Assembly: GCA_007115705.1 (NCBI GenBank)
Contig: QXEO01000243.1
Coordinates: 124,001-188,000, forward strand
Direction of reading: 5' to 3'
From: Dactylis glomerata
Taxonomy: Eukaryota; Streptophyta; Magnoliopsida; Poales; Poaceae
Length of the DNA stretch: 64,000 nt
A program made the position numbers and the translations under genes. Within the stretch, counting starts at the first letter, position 1. Each line of letters starts with the position of its first letter. The notes beneath the pieces were generated by a model, which ran no database searches, was not told the origin of the DNA, and saw only the letters and a list, made by a program, of their open reading frames with translations. Positions 24,015-35,713 of the stretch are shown here, one piece after another.

Positions 24015-24290
24015 GCAACTCAGTCATGGTCCTTCAAATGCCAGATATGCCTTGTGTGGGTCTCCGGAAGATGCCTCACAATCTTTTTCAACTGCTAGAT
24101 TGAAAAAATTGCGTGGAGTGTTACTTGTCAGTTGCTTGGGTCCCACTGGTGCCATGGGAACTTTACTCATTTTTTCACGATTCTTTCTATTTTTACGGGC
24201 CAAGCGCGTAGGTTTATTGGATGTTGTTTGTAGCCCAATCCTAGGCTCTTTGGCATATTCGTAACAAGCTATCGGTGGAAGCCAAGTTGA
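24015..24290 (+). pseudogene. LINE remnant: zf-RVT region, 3' part
   Basis: One frame reads ALCGSPEDAS and another, continuing it, IFFNC and AWSV, the order expected after the fragment at 12555-12790. At least one frameshift and stop codons are present. It appears to be the same LINE copy, now separated by about 11 kb of later insertions. Confidence 0.55.
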
Positions 24291-25911
24291 TTAATCACCC
24301 CCAATGACCTTATCCACAAAATTTTCATCTTGGTGCAACTGTGGGCAATCAACTCCAAGGCATAGGACAAGGCGGAGCTAGAGAGTCTTGGCCAAAGGTT
24401 AAAACTGATCTACGCATCCATAGCCCCAAGTAAACTCTGTAGCTTCATGCTTTCTGTTCGGTCTGTTTGAGGGGAGGTCGACCCTAGTACTTGCTTTGCC
24501 TTTGTTGATGCAATGGCATCGTGTTTGTTTGGCTAAGCTATATGACGTAGCGTGCATCGTGCTATTGTTAAACCTTGGGATTTATTAATTTAAAGTTAGG
24601 CACTTAGTGACTTTTATCTTAAAAGAGTTAACACCTTGATTATTAAGTTTAAAATTACTTCCATGATTAGATAAATGATTTTAATACATTTTATTCTTAG
24701 TTTTTTAAGTGTGTTGTAATATCTTTTTGAGAAATATTAGTAATTTGGTATAACTTAGACCTGGCATCACCATAGACTAAGACTGGTGTCACGTATCTTA
24801 AACATTGAAGAAGTTACCATGGCTGTCTCGCGATTGACGGGAACATCACCTCATGTTGCAAGAGTAATAATCTGTACCAGGAAGACACAAAAGTCGTCAA
24901 ATCGGGTGTGACCGATGGTGTGTCTACAACTTTACCACTAGTCATCCAACTACTGGCTGGTTTCCTCTTTGTCGTAAAGGACATTAATCGCAAAATTGTA
25001 CTTCGTCTCAAGATCGCGTGACTGTCTAAAACGGCAACTTTTATATTGGACTCGTAGTAAGTCTTGGTCATGTCAAGCATAAATTGTTTTTCTCTTTGAT
25101 GTCACCACAAGGCCAGGTCATTCAATTTGCTGTCATGGAATATACCATGTCTCTAATGAGTAAACAATCACAGGATCATATCATTGATAGTGCATGTCAA
25201 CGTGTTAAGAGTTTTGATAAAGAAGACTGACCTATTAGTACGTTTGTCTTTTATAAAGGTTCGTGAGAGATCCAGTATTGACCCCAATGCAACCGACATG
25301 CATACATGTCGCCGGAAATGTAAATTAATTTCAGATTAATTGGTCATTAACATGCAATGTAATATTGAATTAGAGCATCTTGGCCGGTGATCCCATATTG
25401 CATCCGGCGTCCGGTTGGTATTAGGGTTGCCGACTACACATGCCAGCCGAAATCGGGCAAACGCCCCCACGGACCACGGTAAATAGGAAATCCCCAAAAC
25501 GGCTTAGAACGTTGGACCAGACTGGCCTCGTGGTAGCAGGCGGTCATAGTCCATGCTCACCTATTGCGCGACGCTGGAACACAGCAGGGGGCGACGAATT
25601 CAAGCTCGCGGACATAGGCATGGAGTGACGACGTCTTCGAGCTCGCGGACATAGTCGCATCGGATCCACCTCTAGTTGTGGTGGTGCCACTGCGCACTGC
25701 TCGAGAGTTTGGCTGGCCTCGCCAATGGTAGCTTCCGTGCAGACTGCTCGAGGTCAGCGAACGCGTCCAGCTCATCGTATTATGCAGCTGTGGCTGAGGA
25801 CGGCACGAGCTAGATGCGTCCTAAGCTCGTCTTGCTGGCGCGGCTGGACACCGTCATCGACCAGATCGTCCAGGTCAGAACCATGTACAAAGGCGACGAA
25901 CTGAAAAAGAA

Positions 25912-25914
<3 letters not shown>
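24291..25914. other. No gene seen
   Basis: No supported ORF, RNA gene or terminal repeat pair. The short frames here have no family resemblance. Confidence 0.5.
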
Positions 25915-25965
<51 letters not shown>

Positions 25966-25979
25966 GTGAGAGAGAGAGA
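25915..25979. repeat. (GA)n microsatellite
   Basis: About 60 bp of GA dinucleotides with two GTGAGT interruptions near the right end. Confidence 0.95.
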
Positions 25980-26202
25980 TCGAGAAGTCATTTCTAACGG
26001 TGCCGGTTCCTACCGGTGCTCCATTTACCACTCGTTCGGTTCGCGATTCGGGTTGCCACGTCAGCAGGTTGCGGTATATGGAGTAGATCGAATCGGTATG
26101 TGATGTCTTTGTTTTGTATTCTTCCCGGTCTCTCTACGTGGGCCCAGTAGAGGAGCGGACCGGTAGCCTTTACTTTTCAGCCGGAATGACTTCTCCCCCT
26201 CA

Positions 26203-28452
26203 GGCCTCGTTTGGCAGAGGAGTATCGACCGGGTTCTCTGTGTATATTCCCGGCCCAATAAAGAAACCCTAGAAAACACGATCTGGCCCGTTTGGTAGGC
26301 CGGTTTTGGACGGGCTCAGCCCCAGAAAACACCGCGAGACACGTCGGGTAGAGGTGGAACCGAAACGCTCGTGCCCCCTCGCGTTTTGGGCGGTGATGAC
26401 GCACGCCGCTCCTCTCGGCGCGGATTTCTCCTCGCGATGCCGACGCCGGCGGCTCCTCCAGCCCGAAGCCTGCTTGTATGCAGCTCGGACGACCCCTTCT
26501 CATCTCGCCGAGTCTCCGGCCCTTCGTTCCGCAGCTGACCGCCGCCGCCTCCTCTTCATCTGCCGCCGCCGATGCCGAGCTCCTCCCGACGTACGTCTCC
26601 TGATGCCGCCGACGCCGAGCTCCTTCGGCAGTCCGTCTTCTCCTGTGAGAACTTATTCCATCTCGTCCTCTCACGTCCCTGTGTGCTAGATACAATTGCT
26701 AGGGTTCTTGATGCTTGGTGTTTCCCTGAGATCCGATTCTTGATGTGTCCGCTGAGATCCGATTCGTGTTAATGTGCTCCAGCTAACACGACAAGACGGC
26801 CTTTGTTTAGCTGCTGTAGGCATTAGTCCTAATAATTTTTATGTATATATGGGCATACGAAGAACTGTAACCCATTTTGTGTCTTCACATGACTGTGCTG
26901 AGCCGAAGGTGAGAGGGTCCATGGTGTCCAAGCAAGTGTGTGTGTGTCACTGTCTGCCACCATCCAAAACTACCAAATTTGCTATGTCCAAGCAAGTTAT
27001 TCCCTGCAATACACTGCATACTAGTTCTCCTAGATATTGCAACTTGTGAGGAATGCAACATATCAAACACGGTTTGGCCTTGTCTCCTTTGGAATTAATT
27101 ATAGACCACTGATTTCTTACAATTATAGACCACCTGCTTGCTTGCCATGAATTTGTCACTGTTGATGTTAGCTAGACAACATTATCTGGTTCTTGTTCCT
27201 GAATTTTCTCTTACACGATGAGATTATGCAACCAGATGAAAATTTGATTTGGCAAAACCAGTTTAACCAACTGCAGAAATGTTACATTTTGATACCATCA
27301 TAGCTTCCGATAGATAGCTACTAGATATTGTTTATGATATAACCGGGACATTGTAACTACTAACTTATAAGCATATGCCAGACCTGAGAAAAGTGATAGA
27401 AATTTTCATGCTACTTTCAGATTGAAATTTTTATTTCATAGTCTCACGTGCTAGTTTCTTAAACTTTGGTGCAGTAAATCAATCAGGTAGTCTATGTTGC
27501 TTCTGTTCATGCTGGACCACATTTCACTAGGAGCTCAACTTTGTATTTTCTGATGTTCCTTGTTTATAAATTATAACAGTCTCAGGAAATTCCATTATTG
27601 TTCCCCTGCGATGCAATATCATGTTTCTGATGTTCTGTTGTGGGATGAATTAAATATATAAGGTTACAGCCTACAGCTTACCTCGTTAAATACTTCTGGT
27701 TAGATCTTGTGGCTGCTGTTCAGTACTCAAACTTAAGGTACACTGATGTTTACCTAATCAAATTCATAGGCATATCACTGTTGTTGCATATGACACACAT
27801 AGGCACATAGTTTGAGATGATTCAGCTTTGTTACTTGATAGTTACATTTTGTTGTTCTGTAGTTCATGTTAAAACTGGAAGAGAGAGTATTGTTCGAGAT
27901 GATTCAGCTTTTACTATTGTTTGTACAGAAACAGTGAAGATTTGATCGTTTGCTTTGTCTTTGTTGGAGGGAAAGAGCTCCCGTCTTTGTAGAAGTGCAT
28001 CTGAGACACCTTATCAACACGTTGCACGGCTCTGCTGGCACAACGGAGCGCGGTGACGCATGCCCCGCCGCACAGCCCCCGCCAACTTTTTATCTGCTGC
28101 TGCATCCATCCGTATGCCGCCTCACCTTCTTATCTCCCCAAGCTGATGGAAGTCGAAGCCACCTTGTTTCTGATCCAGCCTTAGCCTTGTTTTATGTGCT
28201 GGTGCTGGTGACCAGACTGTAAAAGTCGACTTTTTATTCGAATTACTATGATCATCCTTAGCATTGCTGTGTAAATTAAATGTTTGGTGCAAAACTATCC
28301 CTGCCTACCAAACGGATAAATCTATGGAGAGTATTGATGAGGAAGGGGTTTGTGGTGTAATAGAGTGTTTTGGGTGACAGGAGTGTTTTCACCCAATCCC
28401 CTTGGGGAAATACCCTCAAATACTCTGTGATACACTTCTGCCAAACAAGGCC
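26203..28452. mobile_element. PIF/Harbinger-like non-autonomous element (2.25 kb)
   Basis: Left end GGCCTCGTTTGGCAGAG and right end inverse GGCCTTGTTTGGCAGAA, extended to GTATC on both sides. They are flanked by TCA (26200-26202, 28453-28455), a 3-bp duplication. The GGCCT(T/C)GTTTGG start is common in grass Harbinger/Tourist elements. Inside, 26306-26700 is GC-rich and exon-like, followed by AT-rich intron-like DNA, but no transposase or MYB-like ORF is recognisable. Confidence 0.65.
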
Positions 28453-30260
28453 TCAGGCACTTCTCTCACTTCTGGACCCACCCACGTCGGGCAACACCAC
28501 GACTCAATCACATTTATCTCTCTCTTGAAGGCAGACAGCTCCTCGCTCATTCTCTCTGGTTCTTAGTTTGTACTAATTTTAAAACAACTTTAGATATGAA
28601 TTTTCAACCACGTTTGAAAATTCACATCAGTTTTAAAATAAGCTCAGAAATCTTCCGATAAAATATCTTAGACACTTCCGCAACTTTTCCAAGTTTTTGT
28701 ATAAATTCTATTTATCTTTCACACATATCCCAAACACAATTTTCCAAGTTTTCATAGAATTCTATTTATCATTCACATGTATTCCAATTATATTTCTCTA
28801 TTTCAAATTAGTTTCAATTTATTAAGTGAAGATTTGGTGCACATGGACACTAGTTATCATGATTTATATAAAAAAATATTCGTGAGTTTCAACAAATTCT
28901 GAAAACAAACCGCGATGTAGCCAGTGAAGTATATCACAAAAGTGCAAAATATCAATTGGAAATATTGTGTAATTTGAGCTACAAAAAAATGACAGAAGTG
29001 TAGATGTGAGTACCACATTTATAAATCTCTAAGAAAATATGAGATTTTGTCATTTTTTATAGCTCATCATAATAAAAAAGAATTTTGGTATTGCAATTTT
29101 GCATGCTTGTGTGATTTATCATGGGCAAAGTCCAAAGTTGTTTTCATTTTTAAAAATCTATAAATATGATATTTGTTTTTTTAATATAGAGGGATCACTG
29201 GTGCTCATGTGCCAAAAGAACTTTCCACAATTTATTATCTATGAAAATCAAAAATCAAATTGTGAGCAAATTCCAATAAAACAAACAAGATGTTTCAAGT
29301 ATAGGTCCAATAACATTTTGGTATCAAAGGGATATGGCATATATTTCCTACATTACTGAAATTTGGGTCACAACAAATATGATCCAATTATGTTTTCAAA
29401 TCATTTGTTTTGATCACAGATACAAACATTGGTATTTCAGTCATCCTTTTTGCAATCCATATTGGCTACAACACCAAATTGGTATGAATCACATGACCCA
29501 TATTCCATTCATCTTTAAAAAGTGTATGTTATATATAATATATCAGACCCAACATGATCCAGTTATGTTTTAGAAATCCATGCATTTTTATGCAGAAAAC
29601 AGGTTTCACAGATTGTTCACAAAATATATTAATAATTCAAACTGATTTCACAATCATAACCATAAATTGTTCCACCATTTTACAGAGAAGTAGACTACTC
29701 AAATTCGTTTCAAATCTTAGAGCAAACAAAAATGTGCCGTCTATTAAGAACCACCAGAATAATTCCTCAATCTAGGGATTTTTTTTGTTGGAATTTGTAA
29801 TGATTTCTTAATCTAGATATTAAGAAAAAGTATATGAAAAATAAAACTAGAGTATGAAATTGGATGCGGTAGTTTTGACATGGAAAAGAAGAATAAATTC
29901 ACATCAATCTAAAAAAAGCATCCACCAACAGTCTCTCCAGATCTGCATCTCATCAAGCTGAAACAAAAAAAATCTCTAGAGGCGAGATCGAGAAAATGAA
30001 TCTCAAACCTAGATTGAAAATGAACATGAAGGCGGCCGCCACTTCGTTTTCCTCTGGTGGTTCTCATCGAGGAGGCCGAGGCGCTGCACTAGAGGTTGAA
30101 GGCATATACCATACCACAACGGCGGGGATGTAAGCGAGACGAAAGGGGTGGCGTAGGAGCTAGAGCTCGAGGGCGACCACATGCACGGCGCCGCTGTTTC
30201 GGCCGCACCGGCGCACCCCAGCAGTTCCGGCCGCTCTCCGCCACGCCGCCGCTTTTCTGG
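28453..30260. other. No gene seen
   Basis: AT-rich to about 30000, then GC-rich. Short open frames at 29099-29775 are AT-driven and match nothing known. Confidence 0.5.
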
Positions 30261-30472
30261 ATGAGAGATTGAGAGAGAGAGATAAGGGACTCGCGGTGGA
30301 AAGACCTGATACTGTAAGAGTGGGTCCTGGTAACAAATATGGTATACGTATCTGTAGCGGTCTTCTACAATCGGGAGTCAATACGCAAGGGAAAAGCGAA
30401 ATACCCTGTCCCCAGTCCGAATCGCGAGCGCTGAACGTGTGGTTGATTCGTGACCGGTAGGAACCGGCACCG

Positions 30473-31162
30473 CTAGATGAGAGAGATGGAGAGAGAGAGA
30501 TAGGGTGTGAGTGGAGTTTGTCCCCTTACTGGTGGGCTAGACAAGCAAAATTCAACGTGGAGTGTGCTATCTGCACTCCTAGTTGCAATCCAGTGTGTCG
30601 GGCATGGGTTGGAAGTGCCGATCAAATATAAGGAGCACCGAACAATTTTGTTTGTTTGGGGATGCCAGTTTAAATAATTTTTGTGTGTGAAAACTGCTAT
30701 AGCCTTTTGGGGAGGCATTTGGGGCTACCCGTAGAGATACTCTTATCGACTCTATATGGGAAGCACCTTTTGAGTGGTTTAATGTAGATTTTTTTTACTG
30801 GCTCTTTCTTTTCATAGACGTATTTGTTTTCTTACAAATCTTGTCATATCTGTCTTGTAATTCTTTTAGGTTAGCTTTTGATGTTACCTAACTACAATGG
30901 CCGCAATCTCAGGTTCCTTTGGACCCTCTTATTTTTAACAAAAAGAAGATTGGGTGTGAGTGAAGAGGGCATGTTCAAAGATTTTTTTAAAAAACCGGGC
31001 ATGTTCAAAGAGATGAGTACCGGGGGAGTGTGAGTCGGGCCAAATAAATATATTGGGTGTGAGTGAACGGGCCGCTCTCTGCATATTCCTCTAGTGGGTC
31101 GAACTGGCACTACAGGCCCATGAGGCAGCTATACATACGTCGTTCCTAAAAACAAGGTAACA
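30473..31162. other. No gene seen
   Basis: Contains the repeated phrase 'gggcatgttcaaaga' (30968 and 31004) and 'ttgggtgtgagtga' (30952 and 31053), a small local duplication. Nothing coding. Confidence 0.45.
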
Positions 31163-31581
31163 TCTATCTACTATATACTAAAAGCATAATACGGGGTATC
31201 TAAAATAGAGACACCACATTAATCCATATCATCACAATTATCTTGACAGTTAGATCTAAAATTTACGGCTAAGATTAAAAAAAAATTTGTACGTAACCAT
31301 GCAATCCATTCGTCACGTCTAAAACTGAAAACGTTTCATACCTGGACTCTTACTTGTGTAACATGGACTCCAGACCGTATCGTGGTGCCAATAGGTGCCC
31401 ATGTCTTGTCTTTTTTTCAAAAAAACTGGTGGTCAAGGCCTACAGGAACGTATGTATCAGATAAAAAAGAGATCGAAACGGTAAGCTAACCAATACATAA
31501 CAAAAGTAATATGTTGGCTAGATACCTAAATGTGGTTGGACAGTGGCAAAGCTAATTAAGGAGGTGCTAGCTGGGATATTA

Positions 31582-31662
31582 CTACCACCGTATCAAAACA
31601 TAAGACATTTTAGTGGACTATTTTAGGTCACTAAAACATCATATATTTTATAAGAGAGGAAG
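31582..31662. mobile_element. Small Stowaway-like MITE (81 bp)
   Basis: CTACCACCGTATCAAAACATA and its imperfect inverse ending GAGAGGAAG, flanked by TA. The core ATTTTAGTGGAC...GTCACTAAAA is palindromic. Confidence 0.55.
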
Positions 31663-31816
31663 TAAAGGTTTTGCCAAAAAATGTGCAAAGTAATAAACAC
31701 GTACATATATGGTAAAGTACACAAAAAATAAAGAAGTAATATGACTATCACCTGACACACACTAACAAAACTTCTATAGAAGAGCTTGTATAGAAGATTG
31801 AGTCGCAATCAGACTC

Positions 31817-32165
31817 ACCCAAGAGTATAAAATGTACATGCACGCACATATATATGGTTGAGTACACAAAATACAACATTATTTGATTACCAGACACACA
31901 CTCACAGAAGGTTTATAGGGAGATTGGAGTCACATAGCTTCAATGATGAAATTACCATAAACATCGTTCCTCTATAGAAGATTGAGTCGCACTCTAAGAT
32001 TAGCATAATTACCCAAGAGTATAAAATGTACGTGCATACACATATATATGGTTGAGTATTCAAAATACACTATTATTTGATTACCAGACAAACACTCACA
32101 AAGGGTTTATAGGAGATTGGAGTCGCAGACCTTCATGGATGAAATTACCATAAACATCGTCCCTC
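31817..32165. repeat. Tandem repeat, 194-bp period, about 1.8 copies
   Basis: Unit 1 starts ACCCAAGAGTATAAAATGTA at 31817; unit 2 repeats it at 32011. Shared landmarks follow in order: 'catatatatggttgagta', 'tatttgattaccagaca', 'ggagattggagtc', 'gatgaaattaccataaacatcg'. A more diverged copy may precede at about 31680. Confidence 0.8.
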
Positions 32166-33880
32166 GCATTCAAATGAGACACACATGGTCGAGTCACCAC
32201 ATATGTCGCATGAGTGACACACACATGATATCGAACATAGGCTGCATGATAGATTGGGGGTACAATTACAGTCCTTATCATCCACAAGCGATTCCGTGAG
32301 AAACTACTACATTTTTTTAATTTTAGTACAAAACATAAAAGATAAAACATGTTTTTTGTAACTCAGTTCACTAAAACATTCCCGCCAAGGATGCATGTCT
32401 TATTTTCCTAATAGTAATTAAACTTCAAGATGGGTCCAATTTGCACATATGGCAAGGAGAAATATACGACCCTGAGTTTTCCGTATGATAGGGCATGCTA
32501 GGTTGTTCTCAATATCCATGAATTTCATTGTTAAATTTTATTTTCAATTTCAACACTATAAATCGTATCACTAATATATTTGTGTTGAGCTGACTAATAT
32601 TTTTATCTAGAGGACATAAAACAGAATTTTTTTGTTTATCAGGAATTGTTATGACGACTATTATTTGTTTTATTGTCTGTTATGTAACAAAATCAACTCA
32701 AGAGAACATGCCATTAAAATCACACGGTAAAAATGATGAATGATTGAGAAGCTAGAAATATGATGTCCAAGCCACTTATCAAGTGACATGAGACAACATG
32801 GCCGAGTGTACATTGTCAGCCGGTTGCTAACCGAATAATGTAGAGTTAAACAAATTTGTATGAATATACTATGCAAAATAGACGACTGACAAGAAAACTT
32901 GGAGTCTATATATGCTCTCTGACATTGACTACAAATGTATAAACCTATTAAAAATCAACTCAAAATAAAAATATTATTAAAATTGTGTTTTCTTACTTAT
33001 CGTTATTTTTAACAGCACAATAATATTTAAAATAATTGTCAAAGATTCACCTTAATTTTTAGAAATTGCAACGTATATTACCCCTCTATCCCAAATTAGT
33101 TGTCTCAACTTTATCTAGATACACATTTGTACAACATAAATCTTTGTATTATTTCTGTGTCAACCTATAATTTAAGGAAATTCAGTTTTGAGCACCTGAC
33201 ATTAAAATCACATAACAAAACTAATGAGTACAATTAATTGGCTAGAAAATGATTTACAAGCCACATAGTTATGTTACATGACACAAAATATATGTGACAG
33301 ACTGGGTAGAGTCAGTGGATTAAACACCAAGATAACATAGTAAGATTTAAAAGCAAAATAATTTAGAAAAATAGAAGAATTAAAGAAAATATGGAGTCAT
33401 ACACTTTCAAAATTGACTAATGATGTACAAACATGATCTACGAATTCTTCTACTGATGTAAAACAATAATATCATTCAAATTTTCTATATTTTAAATTTC
33501 ATTTATTTATAGCAGCATATTAATATGAACAATAATGGTCAAAGTTTCACATGGTGACCATGATTATATCTAAGACATTAGACATTTTGACATAATGTAA
33601 GTAAATGAGAGAAAGTAACATGAGAACAAGATACTTCTCATGGCTTTATGTGGCCTATCTATTAGCAAGGATAGATTCCTTTTCTTCCAAGTCATCATGA
33701 AATTATATTTTAGCAAATTGCCTTTTACTTACATATGACACATGAGTGTTATGACAAATGACATAATAATCATTCATCCACAATTTTAAGTTGATCAAAG
33801 ATGTTACTCTCATATGTAATATTTTTCTTACCATAACATGAGTGGTAGTTGTATAACTGTATTGGTAATTATACAATATA

Positions 33881-34130
33881 CTCCCTCCGTCCCTAAAGTA
33901 ACGCGCCTAAGCTTTGATCAAAAGTCAACATGTTTGACCAAATTTGTACGTAAAATATAAACATCCAGAATATCAAATCAGTATCATTAGAATCACCATA
34001 AAGTATAGTTTCTCAATGTGTCTATTTGATATTGTAGATATTCATAATTTTTTGTATAAACTTGGTCAACTTTTAAAGATGTTGACTTTTGACTAAACCT
34101 TAGGCGTCTTATATTTTGGGACGGAGGGAG
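33881..34130. mobile_element. Stowaway MITE (250 bp)
   Basis: CTCCCTCCGTCCCTAAAGTA at the left and inverse TATTTTGGGACGGAGGGAG at the right, flanked by TA (33879-33880, 34131-34132). Confidence 0.9.
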
Positions 34131-34604
34131 TATATGTGAACCATATCTTTATTTTTTTTTTACAATTTCAACCCACCAAAGAGGAATCCTTCGCGTTTGC
34201 GAGGGCCACGACGCTAGTTCAACTAAAAACAAACAACAAACAATAACAAATGTCTACTGCTTAAAGCAGACGGTAGCTCACGATCTGCTCCTGATGAATT
34301 TACCAAGTGTTAATCTGAATGCGTCCAGCCCTCGGGATCCTTGATTGGTTTAGTCGTCAAGTTTTCGTTTTTTTTTTCATTTGTGCTGTTAACGGGATTA
34401 TGGGATGGATGAGAACTGCAACAACCTCAACGCGTCATCGTTCCTCCATGATCCAAAAGACATCGATCAAGGCACGTCTGTCGCTCACACGAGCTGACCT
34501 AACTCTCATGTGCTTGCTCCTAAATATATAAGCTTGCTTGTAGTTGCATGGTAGCTTGTCGATCCCAGGATGGAATCGATGTTTAGGCTCAGCTAGATCC
34601 ACCG

Positions 34605-35050
34605 TAGTAGCCGGAAACGGGGAACGGTGGCTCGTCCCGCGACTCGGGATCGTCGTCCCGATTCGAGAGTCGGGGACGAGGTAAGGGACGGTACGAGTCG
34701 GTTGTGGGAACATGTACCAGGATAGTAGCAGGAACGGACTCTTGGATCTCTGGTCGAAGGATTGGTAGGCCAAAAAGGCTTACAGGAAGAGATTGCTGAT
34801 CTCTTGGATGGCAGATTTCTAAAGGACGAGTGGCCTTCTATTACCGTGGACTAGTATGGCGTGGCCCATCTGCTTCGATCCACTGGATCGTCCCGGATTC
34901 ATCGTCCCTAGATTACGTGGTACGCGTTCCACCTACCGAATCGGACAATCGAGAGATGTATACCCCTGTCGTTCCCTGTTTTTTGGTAGCCACGATCCCC
35001 GACCCTCGTTTCCGTCCCTCGTCCCGGCCGATCCGGAAGCATGGCTACTA
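34605..35050. mobile_element. Possible hAT-like element (446 bp)
   Basis: Ends TAGTAGCC...GGCTACTA are inverted, with GC-rich subterminal 'ggaaacggg/cggaaacga' similarity. The flanks atccaccg (34597-34604) and ttccacct (35051-35058) agree at six of eight positions, compatible with an old 8-bp duplication. Tentative. Confidence 0.4.
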
Positions 35051-35058
35051 TTCCACCT

Positions 35059-35713
35059 AGGTATGTAGATGCAGCATTACATTGCATGTTATCCAGACGA
35101 ACCAATTAAGGTGCGCTGAAAGAGAAACGAGTCGAAAGACTTGCAGTCCATGGATGCTTGATAGGTTGTTCGATGTGCTCTCTCCTCAACTCTCATAGGA
35201 TGTTTGCAGTTGGATGCTACTTTGTTCCATAATGTTTATGTTAACTGAATCCAGCCGAACGAACGCCCCTTTTTGAAAACGAAAATAAAACTGTACAGAC
35301 CTATAACAGCAGTTCAAAATTCTTATCATACACACTTCAGATTCATAAATCTTTCTCAAATCCATTTATAATTGATTGATTAATATAATCATCGGTCATC
35401 TTAGTCCTGCTATGCAGCAGGCATATCATCGACCCTGCCAATATATAAATAGTTACACTTGGAGGGCAGGACAGAACAGGACAATCGTCCATCTATCGCT
35501 AATTTCATCCTTCTCGTCAAAAACCCAAAGGAGAAAAAACCAACAAACCAACAACAACACAATAAGTAGAGTAGCTAGTACTCCATCTCCATCTCCATCC
35601 AAGAGAAGAGGAAGCCGCTGCCGACCGATCCGGTTACAGATCGGTCAATAATATGTATCTGTAGATGGTCTTTTATCTTTATGATCCATGCTTCGACTGG
35701 CGGACAATAGTGA
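35059..35713. other. 3' flank of the GH32 gene, no further gene
   Basis: AT-rich 3' flank; probable 3' UTR from 35713 down to about 35500. Nothing else seen. Confidence 0.4.

Larger units (their letters stand above)
25998..30472. mobile_element. Unclassified 4.5-kb element with a perfect 20-bp terminal inverted repeat
   Basis: CGGTGCCGGTTCCTACCGGT at 25998-26017 is exactly inverted at 30453-30472. The similarity extends inward with gaps (CGTTC...TCGCGATTCGG on both sides), giving about 60 bp of imperfect TIR. No transposase was seen. Flanking bases (ctaa, ctag) give no clear target duplication, so the superfamily cannot be fixed. GA-rich runs adjoin both ends. It encloses the Harbinger-like element at 26203. 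Confidence 0.55.
31163..34217 (+). mobile_element. Probable non-autonomous Helitron (3.05 kb)
   Basis: Begins TCTATCTACTATATACTAAA directly after an A and ends GGCCACGACGCTAG directly before a T, the A/T insertion site of Helitrons. A hairpin CCTTCGC-GTTT-GCGAGG lies about ten bases before the CTAG end. There is no target-site duplication and no terminal inverted repeat, as expected. No Rep/helicase ORF was found. It contains a 194-bp tandem repeat (31817), a small MITE (31582) and a Stowaway (33881). The assignment rests on end structure only. Confidence 0.65.

Noticed and set aside
26306..26689. 127-codon ORF in the Harbinger-like element
   Set aside because: Arg/Ser/Pro-rich, no transposase or MYB motif, and an equally long ORF lies on the opposite strand.
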